Source: an uncultured Dokdonia sp.
GTDB taxonomy: Bacteria; Bacteroidota; Bacteroidia; Flavobacteriales; Flavobacteriaceae
Assembly (NCBI RefSeq): GCF_947492815.1
Contig: NZ_CANLOB010000004.1
Coordinates: 1-64,000 of the forward strand
Direction: 5' to 3'
DNA: 64,000 nt
Each line of letters begins with the position of its first letter. The stretch's first letter is position 1. The notes beneath the pieces were generated by a model. The model was not told where the DNA came from. It saw nothing but the letters and a program-made list of their open reading frames with translations, and made no database searches. Below, piece after piece: positions 27,129-35,665 of this stretch. The position numbers and the translations under genes were made by a program.

Positions 27129-27821
27129 ATGAAAAAAACAGTCATTTTAGTAATAGCTCTTATATCCGTTTTTACAACATTAGCTCAAGAAAGTACTACC
27201 GAGAAAAACCCAAGAAATAATATTCGACAAGGATTTGGCACACATAATTCTTTTGATTTAGGATTAGGGTTTGTGAATCCAAATTTTAGGACAGATGGCT
27301 CTGCATATTTTTTTGAAGATTGGGATACAGAAGGTGTGATTTATACAAAGGACCACGGAAGTTTTAAGATCAAGAAGATTAATATAAATCTATTTGATAA
27401 TAAATTGGAAGCTATTTATGATGAAAGTTCGGTATATACATTTGATACTAAAAACTTAATGAAAATAGTCATCAATAATAAAGTCTTTCGAGTTTTTGAA
27501 ATTGATGATGAATTAAAAATTTTCCAATTGGTTTTTAAAGATTCCTTTTCGGTATATAAATATTATCATGTAATTTTTTCTGAAGGTGCTGTAAATCCAA
27601 TGCTTAATAGAAGTTCTAATAAGTATATTAAGAATGAAAGATATTTTCTATATCGTGATAAGAATTTAACGAAAATGAAACTTTCAAAAAAAGCATTTTC
27701 TAAACTCTTTCAATCTGACAACTTGGAACAACAAACTATTTCTGATTATATTCAAAAAAGTAAGTTATCACTAAAGAAAGAAGAAGATTTAATTAAAGCG
27801 TTACAATATATAACGCGATAA
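27129..27821 (+). CDS. Secreted hypothetical protein
   Basis: This 230-aa protein has a signal peptide (MKKTVILVIALISVFTTLAQ) and a soluble domain with many alternating aromatic and hydrophobic residues, including a strand pair with a YTKDHGSFKIKKININLFDNKLEA motif and a lysine-rich helical C-terminus. It resembles proteins of unknown function common in Flavobacteriia; I cannot assign a role. It is a single gene just right of the accessory island, so the island ends before it. Confidence 0.65.
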   Translation: MKKTVILVIALISVFTTLAQESTTEKNPRNNIRQGFGTHNSFDLGLGFVNPNFRTDGSAYFFEDWDTEGVIYTKDHGSFKIKKININLFDNKLEAIYDESSVYTFDTKNLMKIVINNKVFRVFEIDDELKIFQLVFKDSFSVYKYYHVIFSEGAVNPMLNRSSNKYIKNERYFLYRDKNLTKMKLSKKAFSKLFQSDNLEQQTISDYIQKSKLSLKKEEDLIKALQYITR

Positions 27822-27935
27822 CTGTTCCTTAGCTGTTTTTATATCTGTATCATTTTGGGATGCAGTGTAAATAGATTTCTAAAAAACAAACGCTAATTTT
27901 TATTTCAAAATAGCCTAAAAAACTATATTCGCGCC

Positions 27936-28835
27936 ATGTGGATGTATTTGGGCTTATTAGCGGCACTTTTCTTAGGGTTACATAACTTATGTAAGAAGTA
28001 TGCAGTACAAGGAAATGAAGTGTTTCCTGTGCTTTTAGGAACCGTTTCTAGTGGTTTTTTATTTATAGCTGTTTTTTATGTCATATCATTGTTTTATCCG
28101 AACTATGCGGTAGCTAACGGTTATGATTTTCAAGAAATTTCTTTACAAACGCACGGTTTTATTTTTATAAAATCTGTGATAATGGCAAGTTCTTGGATAC
28201 TTGCATATCAAGCTTTAAAACATTTACCTATTACGATCGTAACTCCTATTCGCTCAGCAGGTCCTTTTTTTACGTTTATTGGGGCTATCGTTATTTATAA
28301 AGAAAGTCCTAACGGATACCAATGGATTGGTTTTTTCTTAATTATACTTTCAGTACTATTATATTCTAGAATTGGAAAAAAAGAAGGCATTCATTTTAAA
28401 CGTAACAAATGGATATTTGCAATTATAGGGGCTACATTTTTAGGAGCTTCTAGCGGTTTGTATGATAAGTTTTTAATTCAGAGTTTAGCATTAAATCCGC
28501 AAACGTTACAATTTTGGTTTTGTCTATATACGATTCTTATCTTATTAATCATCTTAACCTTTACTTGGTTTCCGTATCCCCATAAACGATCAGCGTTTAC
28601 ATTTCGTTGGTCTATTATTGCTGTAGGGGTCTTATTACAGGCCGCAGATTATTTTTACTTTAAAGCTTTACAAGATCCTGAAGCACTTATAATGCTACTA
28701 TCTGCAATTAAGCGCAGTCAGATTTTAATTGCTGTGGTTGTAGGTGGTTTACTTTTTAAAGAAAAAAATAAGCGAAAAAAACTAGTGCCACTCGCAGGTA
28801 TTATGATAGGAGTATTTTTGATACTGTACTCATAA
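27936..28835 (+). CDS. EamA/DMT-family transporter
   Basis: This 299-aa protein has ten hydrophobic segments in two homologous halves (EamA repeats), with the first-half landmark HLPITIVTPIRSAGPFFTFIGAIVIYKESPN and the matching second-half segment SAIKRSQILIAVVVGGLLFKEKN. Drug/metabolite transporters of this type move small metabolites or amino acids across the inner membrane; the substrate is not predictable. It is a single gene with a long palindrome repeat 23 bp after the stop. Confidence 0.85.
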   Translation: MWMYLGLLAALFLGLHNLCKKYAVQGNEVFPVLLGTVSSGFLFIAVFYVISLFYPNYAVANGYDFQEISLQTHGFIFIKSVIMASSWILAYQALKHLPITIVTPIRSAGPFFTFIGAIVIYKESPNGYQWIGFFLIILSVLLYSRIGKKEGIHFKRNKWIFAIIGATFLGASSGLYDKFLIQSLALNPQTLQFWFCLYTILILLIILTFTWFPYPHKRSAFTFRWSIIAVGVLLQAADYFYFKALQDPEALIMLLSAIKRSQILIAVVVGGLLFKEKNKRKKLVPLAGIMIGVFLILYS

Positions 28836-28857
28836 ATATATTGGATTTGTGTCTTGG

Positions 28858-28922
28858 TACGCTTTATCATTTCATTCTCCCGTTGGTCGTGAATCTCGCA
28901 AGCTCGATTTCGCGAAAGCGAA
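28858..28922. repeat. Long-form palindrome repeat
   Basis: Left end TACGCTTTATCATTTCATTC, middle TCCCGTTGGTCGTGAATCTC, right end GATTTCGCGAAAGCGAA. No GGCAGGC insert. Confidence 0.8.
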
Positions 28923-29074
28923 CTCATGAGACCAGTCTGTAGGGAGGCTAGTTCATAATCATTCCATCTTCTCATCTTCGGTTACTAATTCTTTAAAGCC
29001 CTTTTATTTGTTGTTTTAAGTAGAACTAAAGTAACAAGATTGGGTTTTTAACGTCTTCATTTTAAAGTATAAAT

Positions 29075-29734
29075 ATGGAAATTAAAAGTATACAGAAAAT
29101 AGGCGGAATTTGTGCAATCCTTGAAGGACTCATCTATATTGTAGCTTTCATTATTTATGGAGGCGTGTTTGTATATCCAGGAACAGGCGCAACTGCCGCT
29201 GAAGAATTTAATTTCCTGTCCAATAATTATATGACATTATCTATACTAAACTTTACAAGTTATGTACTGTTTGGTATTTTATTAGCAGTTGTAGTAGTAG
29301 CAATACATGAACGCCTCAAAAAGAATGCTCCCAATGTTTCAAAATTGGCATTCATTTTTGGAGTCATTTGGGTAGGATTGGTTATGGCTAGTGGTATGAT
29401 TAGTAACATCGGTCTTCATACTATTATTGGAAGTGCTGATCCTGAAGAAGCAATGCAAATTTGGTCTAGTGTAAGTATTGTTACTGAAGGTCTTGGAGGT
29501 GGAAACGAAATTGTAGGCGGGCTTTGGGTATTATTAATAAGTTGTATTTCGTTACAAGAAAAACTGTTTTCAAAACCTCTTATTTTTCTAGGAATGCTTG
29601 TAGGAATAGCAGGAATCTTAACCGTATATCCATTAGATATTTTTACAGAGATTTTTGGGAGTACTCAAATCATTTGGTTTGTATGGATTGGTGCGGTTAT
29701 GATTCGTAAACCTGAAGTTCCTGTAAAAAACTAA
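29075..29734 (+). CDS. DUF4386-like membrane protein
   Basis: This 219-aa integral membrane protein has about six hydrophobic segments, beginning with KIGGICAILEGLIYIVAFIIYGGVF, and a conserved central loop with EEAMQIWSSVSIVTEGLGGGNEIVGGLWVLL. This arrangement matches DUF4386, a group of six-helix proteins with no known function. It is a single gene ended by a strong hairpin. Confidence 0.75.
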   Translation: MEIKSIQKIGGICAILEGLIYIVAFIIYGGVFVYPGTGATAAEEFNFLSNNYMTLSILNFTSYVLFGILLAVVVVAIHERLKKNAPNVSKLAFIFGVIWVGLVMASGMISNIGLHTIIGSADPEEAMQIWSSVSIVTEGLGGGNEIVGGLWVLLISCISLQEKLFSKPLIFLGMLVGIAGILTVYPLDIFTEIFGSTQIIWFVWIGAVMIRKPEVPVKN

Positions 29735-29753
29735 GGAGTAATGCTTAAAAAAA

Positions 29754-29780
29754 ACCATGGACTTTAATAAAGTCCATGGT
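29754..29780. terminator. Bidirectional terminator hairpin
   Basis: ACCATGGACTTTA and its exact inverse lie between the convergent DUF4386-like gene (ends 29734) and the small peptide gene (ends 29800), with an A-run before it. Confidence 0.85.
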
Positions 29781-29799
29781 GACATGTGATTGTTATTCC

Positions 29800-29991
29800 T
29801 TAGTCTGTTGGGCTTCCATACATATTTGAACAGATGTCTTGCCACTCGTTTTGATTATCATCATATTCTGAATCGGCCATGATAGCCCTAATAATACAGT
29901 TTTGATACTCAGTACGTGCCCCTCCTACACTCTTTAATAATGTAGCATCATTAATTTGGAATTTCTTAAGTTTTAAAAGATTTGATTTCAT
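29800..29991 (-). CDS. GG-leader peptide (RiPP/bacteriocin-like precursor)
   Basis: This 63-aa peptide has the layout of Bacteroidota double-glycine leader precursors: basic start MKSNLLKLKKFQIN, helical DATLLKSVGG leader end, then a 38-residue core ARTEYQNCIIRAIMADS…CSNMYGSPTD with two cysteines and many acidic residues. Cleavage after GG by a C39-type peptidase/exporter would be expected, but no such exporter or maturation enzyme is in the window. The family resemblance is to natural-product precursors with a short GG leader; a quorum or antimicrobial role is inference only. Confidence 0.55.
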   Translation of the reverse strand: MKSNLLKLKKFQINDATLLKSVGGARTEYQNCIIRAIMADSEYDDNQNEWQDICSNMYGSPTD

Positions 29992-30160
29992 AATAAGCTA
30001 TTTATGTGATTAATATGAATTAAAAGTAGTGGCTCTTATCAAGGGGGTCCGTAAACTCCGACAAGGCTTTCCTTAGTCTATCTTAAGTTTCATGAATTTG
30101 GTATTCCGTTAGTGAATTTAGTACGGTTCAAGTGTATTAATGAGTGTGATTGTTTCTAAT

Positions 30161-30180
30161 TACGCTTTCGCGAAAGCGTA
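30161..30180. repeat. Short-form palindrome repeat, perfect 20 bp
   Basis: TACGCTTTCGCGAAAGCGTA, in the gap between the GG-leader peptide gene and the broken esterase gene, 15 bp after the latter's stop. Confidence 0.9.
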
Positions 30181-30195
30181 TAATTAAATGTTTTT

Positions 30196-30859
30196 TTACT
30201 GCTCATTGTTTTTAATCAAATTCGCTAACCAAGCCACACTACGTACTCCAGTCCTTGGAAATGCTGTCTGATGATTTCCTTCAATGATTATAGGGAGTAC
30301 TGATAACGTCTTATCATTCTTATTTTTTAATAGCGTAATAAATTTTTCTATATGCTCACTTGCCTCTACTTCTAAGTTTCCATAAGAAATAAAGACATTT
30401 GCATTCAGATGACTGTTTTTTTGTGCTGTTTTAGATGCTAGTTCTGTAAAATAAGGAATATCACCATTAAGTGCAGCACTACCAAGAATGTAGTTTTTAA
30501 AAGTCTCTGGTTGGGTTAACAACACATATGCGCCAAACACACCTCCTAGTGAATACCCAAAATACGTACGATTATTTGGATCGGTTCGATAATGGCTCTC
30601 TACATATGCTATCACATCATTGCGAATGAAATCTAGATGATTACTGGCTTGCCCAAATTGATATTTAGCTTTGATGCTCAGCATTACTAGACTTACTAAC
30701 TGAGTAATCTCTATATCTACTTATGTGAAATCTTCCTGCTTTCTTAAATTCTTCGTCTATATCCTTTTGCCAAGAGATTCCAACCAAAATAGCTTCTTCT
30801 AGTATATATTCAGCAGTTCCTGATAATATCTCTACATGCGAACTTAAACGCACCAATTT
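30196..30859 (-). pseudogene. Truncated, frameshifted esterase D-family alpha/beta hydrolase
   Basis: The C-terminal part (30196-30684) reads as a serine esterase: YVESHYRTDPNNRTYFGYSLGGVFGAYVL, with the nucleophile elbow GYSLGG, and a late His in EGNHQT. The part before it (HVEILSGTAEYILEE…ISWQKDIDEEFKKAGRFHISRYRDYS) is in another frame (30665-30856), so one frameshift lies near 30670-30690. The N-terminal ~100 residues expected for the family (signal peptide and PVLYLLDG region) are missing, and an in-frame stop lies just upstream of 30856. The gene is not functional in this form unless the frameshift is a sequencing error. Confidence 0.82.
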
Positions 30860-30961
30860 AATTTAATACACAATTCATCCATAAAAAAGCGCAGTTCAGT
30901 ACAATCATTTCTTTAAACAATACTGTTTTCATGACATTTGAATAACTGAAAACGGTTATTT

Positions 30962-31882
30962 ATGATTCAAGTACAAAATTTATCTAAATCCTTTCAAGCT
31001 ATAAAAGCGGTAGATGATATTAGTTTTACCATTAAAAAAGGAGAAATCTTTGGACTGTTAGGGCCTAATGGCGCAGGAAAATCTACTACCCTCAATATGA
31101 TGAGTGCTATATTAAAAAGTGATGAAGGTACTATTCAAATGGACGGTAATACGATTAAAGGTCACTCAAAAGAATGTAAACACTTGATAGGTGTTGTTCC
31201 TCAAGAAATATCTTTATACGAAGATCTTTCTGCCTATAAAAACTTATTATTTTGGGGCAATTTATATGGAATTCCTTCTAAAGAGTTAAAAGATCGAATT
31301 CATACAACATTAGAACTGATTGGATTATTAGATCGTAAAAACGATTTAATCAAAACCTATTCTGGAGGAATGAAACGAAGAATCAATATAGCCGCTGCAC
31401 TGTTACATCAGCCTAAAGTATTGTTTATGGATGAGCCTACAGTGGGTATCGATCCACAAAGTAGAAATCATATTTTTGAAGTTATCGAAACCTTGAATAA
31501 ACAAGGAATGACCATTGTGTATACCACACATTATATGGAAGAAGTAGAACGTTTGTGTGATCGTATTGCTATTATAGACTCAGGTAAAATTATTGCGCAA
31601 GGTACACAAGCACAACTAAAAGAATTAGTCCCTACGAAAGAAAGCATTCAATTTGAATTTAGTTTCCTATCCGAAAGTAATGTAAATCAATTAAGGGAAC
31701 GACTTCCTTATATCATGACACAAAATAAAAGTAAACTGATAGTACAAAGTACCGTAAAAGAACTTTCTAAAATTATCACAGTTTGTAATGAATTACAGTT
31801 AAATATCAAAGATATACAGCTGAATAAAGTAAACTTAGAAGCTATCTTTTTAAGTCTAACAGGAAAACAATTAAGAGATTAA
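30962..31882 (+). CDS. ABC transporter ATP-binding subunit
   Basis: This 306-aa ABC-type ATPase has Walker A GPNGAGKST (about residues 36-44), Q-loop VVPQE, signature YSGGMKRRINIA, Walker B VLFMDEP and H-loop TTHYMEEVERL. The ~80-residue C-terminal extension is typical of ABC-2 exporters of the NatA/YhaQ/drug type. It pairs with the permease gene that starts 37 bp downstream. The complex probably exports a small molecule, lipid or ion; the substrate is unknown. Confidence 0.92.
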   Translation: MIQVQNLSKSFQAIKAVDDISFTIKKGEIFGLLGPNGAGKSTTLNMMSAILKSDEGTIQMDGNTIKGHSKECKHLIGVVPQEISLYEDLSAYKNLLFWGNLYGIPSKELKDRIHTTLELIGLLDRKNDLIKTYSGGMKRRINIAAALLHQPKVLFMDEPTVGIDPQSRNHIFEVIETLNKQGMTIVYTTHYMEEVERLCDRIAIIDSGKIIAQGTQAQLKELVPTKESIQFEFSFLSESNVNQLRERLPYIMTQNKSKLIVQSTVKELSKIITVCNELQLNIKDIQLNKVNLEAIFLSLTGKQLRD

Positions 31883-31919
31883 TAAACCTCATAGCGTTTC
31901 ATTTATAAAATCAACTAGT

Positions 31920-33035
31920 ATGATATTTACTATATTAAAAAAAGACCTGAGATTGTACTTCTCAGATAAAAAAGGAATTCTTGTTACCTTTTTATTGCCT
32001 ATTATCATGATTACGCTATTTGCATTTGCATTTGGAGGTGTCGCAAAAAAGAAAAGTGCTCCCAAACCTTTAGGCGTTTTGGTAGTAGATAAAGATACTA
32101 CAGTAACTTCCCAAGAGTTGATTGCAAAATTGAATAGTCTTCCAACCATTCGTTTAATTCCTTCAGAGGAAGAGAATGCACTGAATCTTGTTAGAAAAGG
32201 AGAAAATGTTGCAGCCTTGATTATTGAAAACGGATTTTCTGAGGCTATCAAAATTGAGGCAGACCTGCCTGTAGAATTAAAATACGATGCTGCTAGAGAT
32301 TTACAGATGCGAATTGTTCATACCCTTTTAAAAGAAGGTTTTAAGTATCATTTAGGAAAAGGAGATGCCATAAGTGAAGTAAAACTTAAGACGACTTCTC
32401 TAATTAAAGAGAGCTTTACCAAGGCACATCCAGGTTTGGTACAAGCTGTTGGTGGCACAGCTATTATGATGTTATTATTTAGTATCGCAGCTATAGGAGG
32501 TGGATTGCTTGATGAAAAAGAAGCAGGAACTTTAAAGCGTTTATTAATTGCTCCTGTAAAGCCATTAGATATTTTATTAGCAAAAATGGGTACTGCAATG
32601 ATCGTATCTATTTTACAATTAACAGTGATGTTTATATTCGCTTGGGTAGCATTTGGATTACCCATTTTTATGGATATCTCCTCATTAATCATATTGATTT
32701 TATGTATCTCTTTTGCAGTTTCAAGTTTTGGAGTTTTCTTAGTTTCTACTGTAAAAACGCGTCAGCAATTACAGGGAATGAGTACTATTATTATCATTTT
32801 AATGTCAGCCATTGGAGGAAGTATGATTCCTATTAGTATGATGCCAGCTTTTATGCAGGATATTGCAATTATTAGTGTGAATTATTGGGGAATCGAAGGG
32901 TTTTTTGATATTTTTTGGAGACAATTGCCTATGATAGATATTCTTCCTAAAATGGGAATCCTATTAGCTATTGGTATAGGAATGACATTGGTTTCTACTG
33001 TATTATTTAAAAAGAATATTATAGAGATAGCTTAA
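31920..33035 (+). CDS. ABC-2 type transporter permease
   Basis: This 371-aa protein has one N-terminal hydrophobic segment (about 20-42), a large extracytoplasmic domain (about 45-175) and five C-terminal segments, with EKEAGTLKRLLIAPVKPLDILLAK between them. This coupling-helix motif is diagnostic for the ABC2_membrane_3 permeases. It is co-transcribed with the ATPase gene in front. The long periplasmic domain resembles exporters of the YbhR/YhgE type. Confidence 0.9.
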   Translation: MIFTILKKDLRLYFSDKKGILVTFLLPIIMITLFAFAFGGVAKKKSAPKPLGVLVVDKDTTVTSQELIAKLNSLPTIRLIPSEEENALNLVRKGENVAALIIENGFSEAIKIEADLPVELKYDAARDLQMRIVHTLLKEGFKYHLGKGDAISEVKLKTTSLIKESFTKAHPGLVQAVGGTAIMMLLFSIAAIGGGLLDEKEAGTLKRLLIAPVKPLDILLAKMGTAMIVSILQLTVMFIFAWVAFGLPIFMDISSLIILILCISFAVSSFGVFLVSTVKTRQQLQGMSTIIIILMSAIGGSMIPISMMPAFMQDIAIISVNYWGIEGFFDIFWRQLPMIDILPKMGILLAIGIGMTLVSTVLFKKNIIEIA

Positions 33036-33080
33036 TTTTATTTCCTTACTCTTTTCGTATTCATTTAATAATTCAAATTA

Positions 33081-33096
33081 CGCTTTCGCGAAAGCG
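33081..33096. repeat. Short-form palindrome repeat
   Basis: CGCTTTCGCGAAAGCG, 45 bp after the ABC permease gene. Confidence 0.88.
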
Positions 33097-33198
33097 CAAA
33101 AACAATCCTAATATACTCATGCTAAATACAGTATATATATACCTGTAAAATTGTGAATATCTATTCTCACTTTGAATTTTTCACTTATATCGAAATCT

Positions 33199-33206
33199 TA
33201 TATTTG
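33199..33206 (+). promoter_or_regulatory. Bacteroidota -7 promoter element
   Basis: TATATTTG matches the TAnnTTTG consensus exactly and lies 22 bp upstream of the ATG of the DUF4494 gene. A TTTG at 33171-33174 could be the upstream element, though the spacing is longer than usual. Confidence 0.6.
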
Positions 33207-33228
33207 GCACCTTTAAAACAACATAACT

Positions 33229-33747
33229 ATGAGCGTAACTTGGTACGAGTGCAAAGTAAAATATAGAAAAATGGATGAAGCATCAGGGATGCAAAAGGTA
33301 AAGACAGAACCTTTCTTAGTAGATGCGATTTCTTATACAGAAGCTGAGAGTAGAATTACTCAGGAAATGTCTGTGTATTTAAGTGATAGTGACGAAATTA
33401 ATATCACCAATATTAAAGTAGCTAATTATGCAGAAATACACCCGTTTGAAAATTCGGATAGATGGTTTAAATCTAAGGTTTCTTTAATTGCTTTTGATGA
33501 AGAAAGTGGTAAAGAGCGTAAAACAAATCAATATCTATTGGTACAGGCAAATGATGTAAAGGAAGCTTTTGAGAATACCACAAGTGTCATGAAAGATACT
33601 ATGGGAGAATATACAATACCTGCGATTGCAGAGTCTCCTGTGATGGATGTATTTCCTTACTTTTCTGGAGAAGAAAGCGAGTTGGAACGTCTAGAGAAGT
33701 TTACAGCGTTAAAAAATTCAGTACCTGTCACTGACGAAGAGGAATAA
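33229..33747 (+). CDS. DUF4494 protein
   Basis: This 172-aa cytoplasmic protein matches DUF4494, a family nearly restricted to Bacteroidota, with TWYECKVKYRKMDE at the start, TEPFLVDAISYTEAESRI, then WFKSKVSLIAFDEESGKERKTNQYLLVQA and the acidic C-terminus. Two similar alpha/beta halves are visible. It has no known function. It is a monocistronic gene with its own promoter and a strong terminator. Confidence 0.88.
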   Translation: MSVTWYECKVKYRKMDEASGMQKVKTEPFLVDAISYTEAESRITQEMSVYLSDSDEINITNIKVANYAEIHPFENSDRWFKSKVSLIAFDEESGKERKTNQYLLVQANDVKEAFENTTSVMKDTMGEYTIPAIAESPVMDVFPYFSGEESELERLEKFTALKNSVPVTDEEE

Positions 33748-33771
33748 ACGTATTTATTATATCGCATATAT

Positions 33772-33809
33772 AAAAGAGGCAATATACCTATGTGTATTGC
33801 CTCTTTTTT
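33772..33809. terminator. Bidirectional terminator hairpin
   Basis: AAAAGAGGCAATA and its complement around a 10-base loop, with A-run and T-run flanks, between the convergent DUF4494 gene and the alpha/beta-hydrolase gene. Confidence 0.88.
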
Positions 33810-33820
33810 ATGAGATAATT

Positions 33821-35293
33821 TTAGAGCTTCTTTCCATTCTTATATATTGTCATCTCTAACAAATCATAACTAGCTGCTATTTTTTTAGGATCTGAGTTCT
33901 CCTCTTTTTTTAAGTGCTTATCAAAAAATGAGCAAATAAGTTCATTAGTTATTTTAATGCCTTCTCTTGCATCAATAGTACCTGTTTGTGCTAGGCTTTT
34001 TACAGGTACCATCAAAGGAATATCCATAAAGTTTGGATGTGCCGCGGTCAATAGTTTGCTCTCATAAAAGTAGTCGGTACTTTTATGCTTATAAGTATGT
34101 GCATTAATATCATGATGAGCTGCTGGCCAATCAGAAGCTATGTATAAAAAGGGTTTGTGGTAGATCGTATCCATCATTTCTCCCCACTGTATCCCATCTA
34201 TATTTACAGCGGCTTTTATTCGGTTATCTTTTATGGTGAGTTGCCCTGCTGCACCCCCTCCCCTAGAATGTCCAAATACACCAATTTTACTGAGGTCTAA
34301 TCTGTTTTTTAGAAATCCATTTTTATTCCAATTGTCTAATTGATCTAAGGTATATATCATATCCTTTGTCCATCTTTTTACCATGTTAGATACATTATAC
34401 TCTTTGGAGGCTTTTCTAATTATAGCATGTCGCTCATCATATGAATACTCATTTTCAAAGGCTTGCTTTATGGGTGTGATGTGTTGCATAGCATCTGCAC
34501 CATCTACGGTTTGAAATTCATAATCAAAAAGCTTCTCAGAACCGTCAGGAAACATAGCGCCTAAACTTTCATAGGTGTGATTCATATTAATAATAATATA
34601 CCCGTGACTCGCAATTTCGGTAAGTAACGCATAATAGCCAGATGCATTAGATCCATACCCATGAGAAAAAAGAAGAACAGGAAACGTATCTTCTACTATA
34701 GGTGCTTCCTGATATACATGCGTTTTTACTTGATCTAAATAATCCATAGACGCAGGAGGTAATAGGCCACCTCCATATTTCTGTATAAAACTAGTTCTAT
34801 TAGTTTTATCTAAATATGGATCTTCTTTCGCGAAAGCGATAGTATTTGAAGGATACCAAACTTTGACCATCAATTCTCTCTTATCAGAAAGGTCTTTTGT
34901 AATAGGTTCATCCATAGCAGTTTTTAGATGTATGGAGTGTGTTCCTACTTGATAAACACCTGTAGGTTTAGGTATTGAAAATACTGGAAGTACATGAGGG
35001 ATTATCCAACTTGGAAATAAAACCATGATGAGCATGACATACCCCAAAACTCTTATGAAAGTAAGTTTTATAGGCAGTATTCCTTTTACTGCATAAATTC
35101 TCCAAAGTAATATACATAACAAAATATACCCAGGAATCATTTGCCATCGCCAGCCTTCTATGATGAAATGAAACCCCAAGAGGCTTATGATTGCTATATA
35201 AAGGGGTCTCTTATGAATCTTTTTAAGAAGTGGTCGTTTTACAAAAGGCAAAATAGTGACTATAAGCAATAGTATAATTTCTAAAAATCTCAT
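33821..35293 (-). CDS. Alpha/beta hydrolase, PAF-acetylhydrolase-like, membrane-anchored
   Basis: This 490-aa protein has three to four hydrophobic segments in residues 1-120, then an alpha/beta-hydrolase domain with oxyanion-loop segment FPVLLFSHGYGSNASGYYALL, nucleophile elbow GVFGHSRGGGAAG and a late His in the TAAHPNFMD region. This matches plasma PAF-acetylhydrolase isoform II-like lipases/esterases. The catalytic part should face the periplasm. A palindrome repeat copy is read in frame at 34825-34836 as AFAK in the segment preceding the hydrolase core. Confidence 0.82.
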   Translation of the reverse strand: MRFLEIILLLIVTILPFVKRPLLKKIHKRPLYIAIISLLGFHFIIEGWRWQMIPGYILLCILLWRIYAVKGILPIKLTFIRVLGYVMLIMVLFPSWIIPHVLPVFSIPKPTGVYQVGTHSIHLKTAMDEPITKDLSDKRELMVKVWYPSNTIAFAKEDPYLDKTNRTSFIQKYGGGLLPPASMDYLDQVKTHVYQEAPIVEDTFPVLLFSHGYGSNASGYYALLTEIASHGYIIINMNHTYESLGAMFPDGSEKLFDYEFQTVDGADAMQHITPIKQAFENEYSYDERHAIIRKASKEYNVSNMVKRWTKDMIYTLDQLDNWNKNGFLKNRLDLSKIGVFGHSRGGGAAGQLTIKDNRIKAAVNIDGIQWGEMMDTIYHKPFLYIASDWPAAHHDINAHTYKHKSTDYFYESKLLTAAHPNFMDIPLMVPVKSLAQTGTIDAREGIKITNELICSFFDKHLKKEENSDPKKIAASYDLLEMTIYKNGKKL

Positions 35294-35665
35294 ATGTTTA
35301 TTATTGATGAATTATGATTCCTTCAAACATAGAATTTTAGAAGTGCATTGTCAATGTTAAAACAAGCTCTAAATCGGTTGTTTATAGGGTGAAAAGTGTT
35401 GTTCTTTGAAAACAAAAGAAATCATATTGAAATCAGTATGGTTTTATCGTTTTGCTCTCCGGTTGGTCTAGAACCTTACAAGTTCGGTTTTGCGAAAACG
35501 TATACAACAAGATTACTAAGAGTATAAAATCTTTATTTGAAATCAATGTATCTCCTAGTACAAAATCCTTTTTTGACACCCCGACATTCAGGCGTCATTT
35601 GCCTGCAATTGCTAGGTATACCTTCAAAAATGATATAGTTTTACCCTATCAATTAAATATATAGT
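35294..35665. other. Intergenic region with degenerate long repeat
   Basis: This gap separates divergent genes. It contains a decayed long-form repeat (35437-35503) in which the right palindrome is changed to TTTTGCGAAAACGTA. A frame through the repeat (35452-35664) is an artefact. The rest should hold both promoters. Confidence 0.6.
35437..35503. repeat. Degenerate long-form palindrome repeat
   Basis: GTTTTATCGTTTTGCTCTCC, GGTTGGTCTAGAACCTTACA, AGTTCGGTTTTGCGAAAACG align with the copy at 4437-4501. Both palindrome arms have base changes (TTTTGCGAAAAC), which keep the symmetry. Confidence 0.7.

Noticed and set aside
35452..35664. 70-codon frame upstream of the acyltransferase gene
   Set aside because: Its first third is the degenerate palindrome repeat; the remainder shows no protein features.
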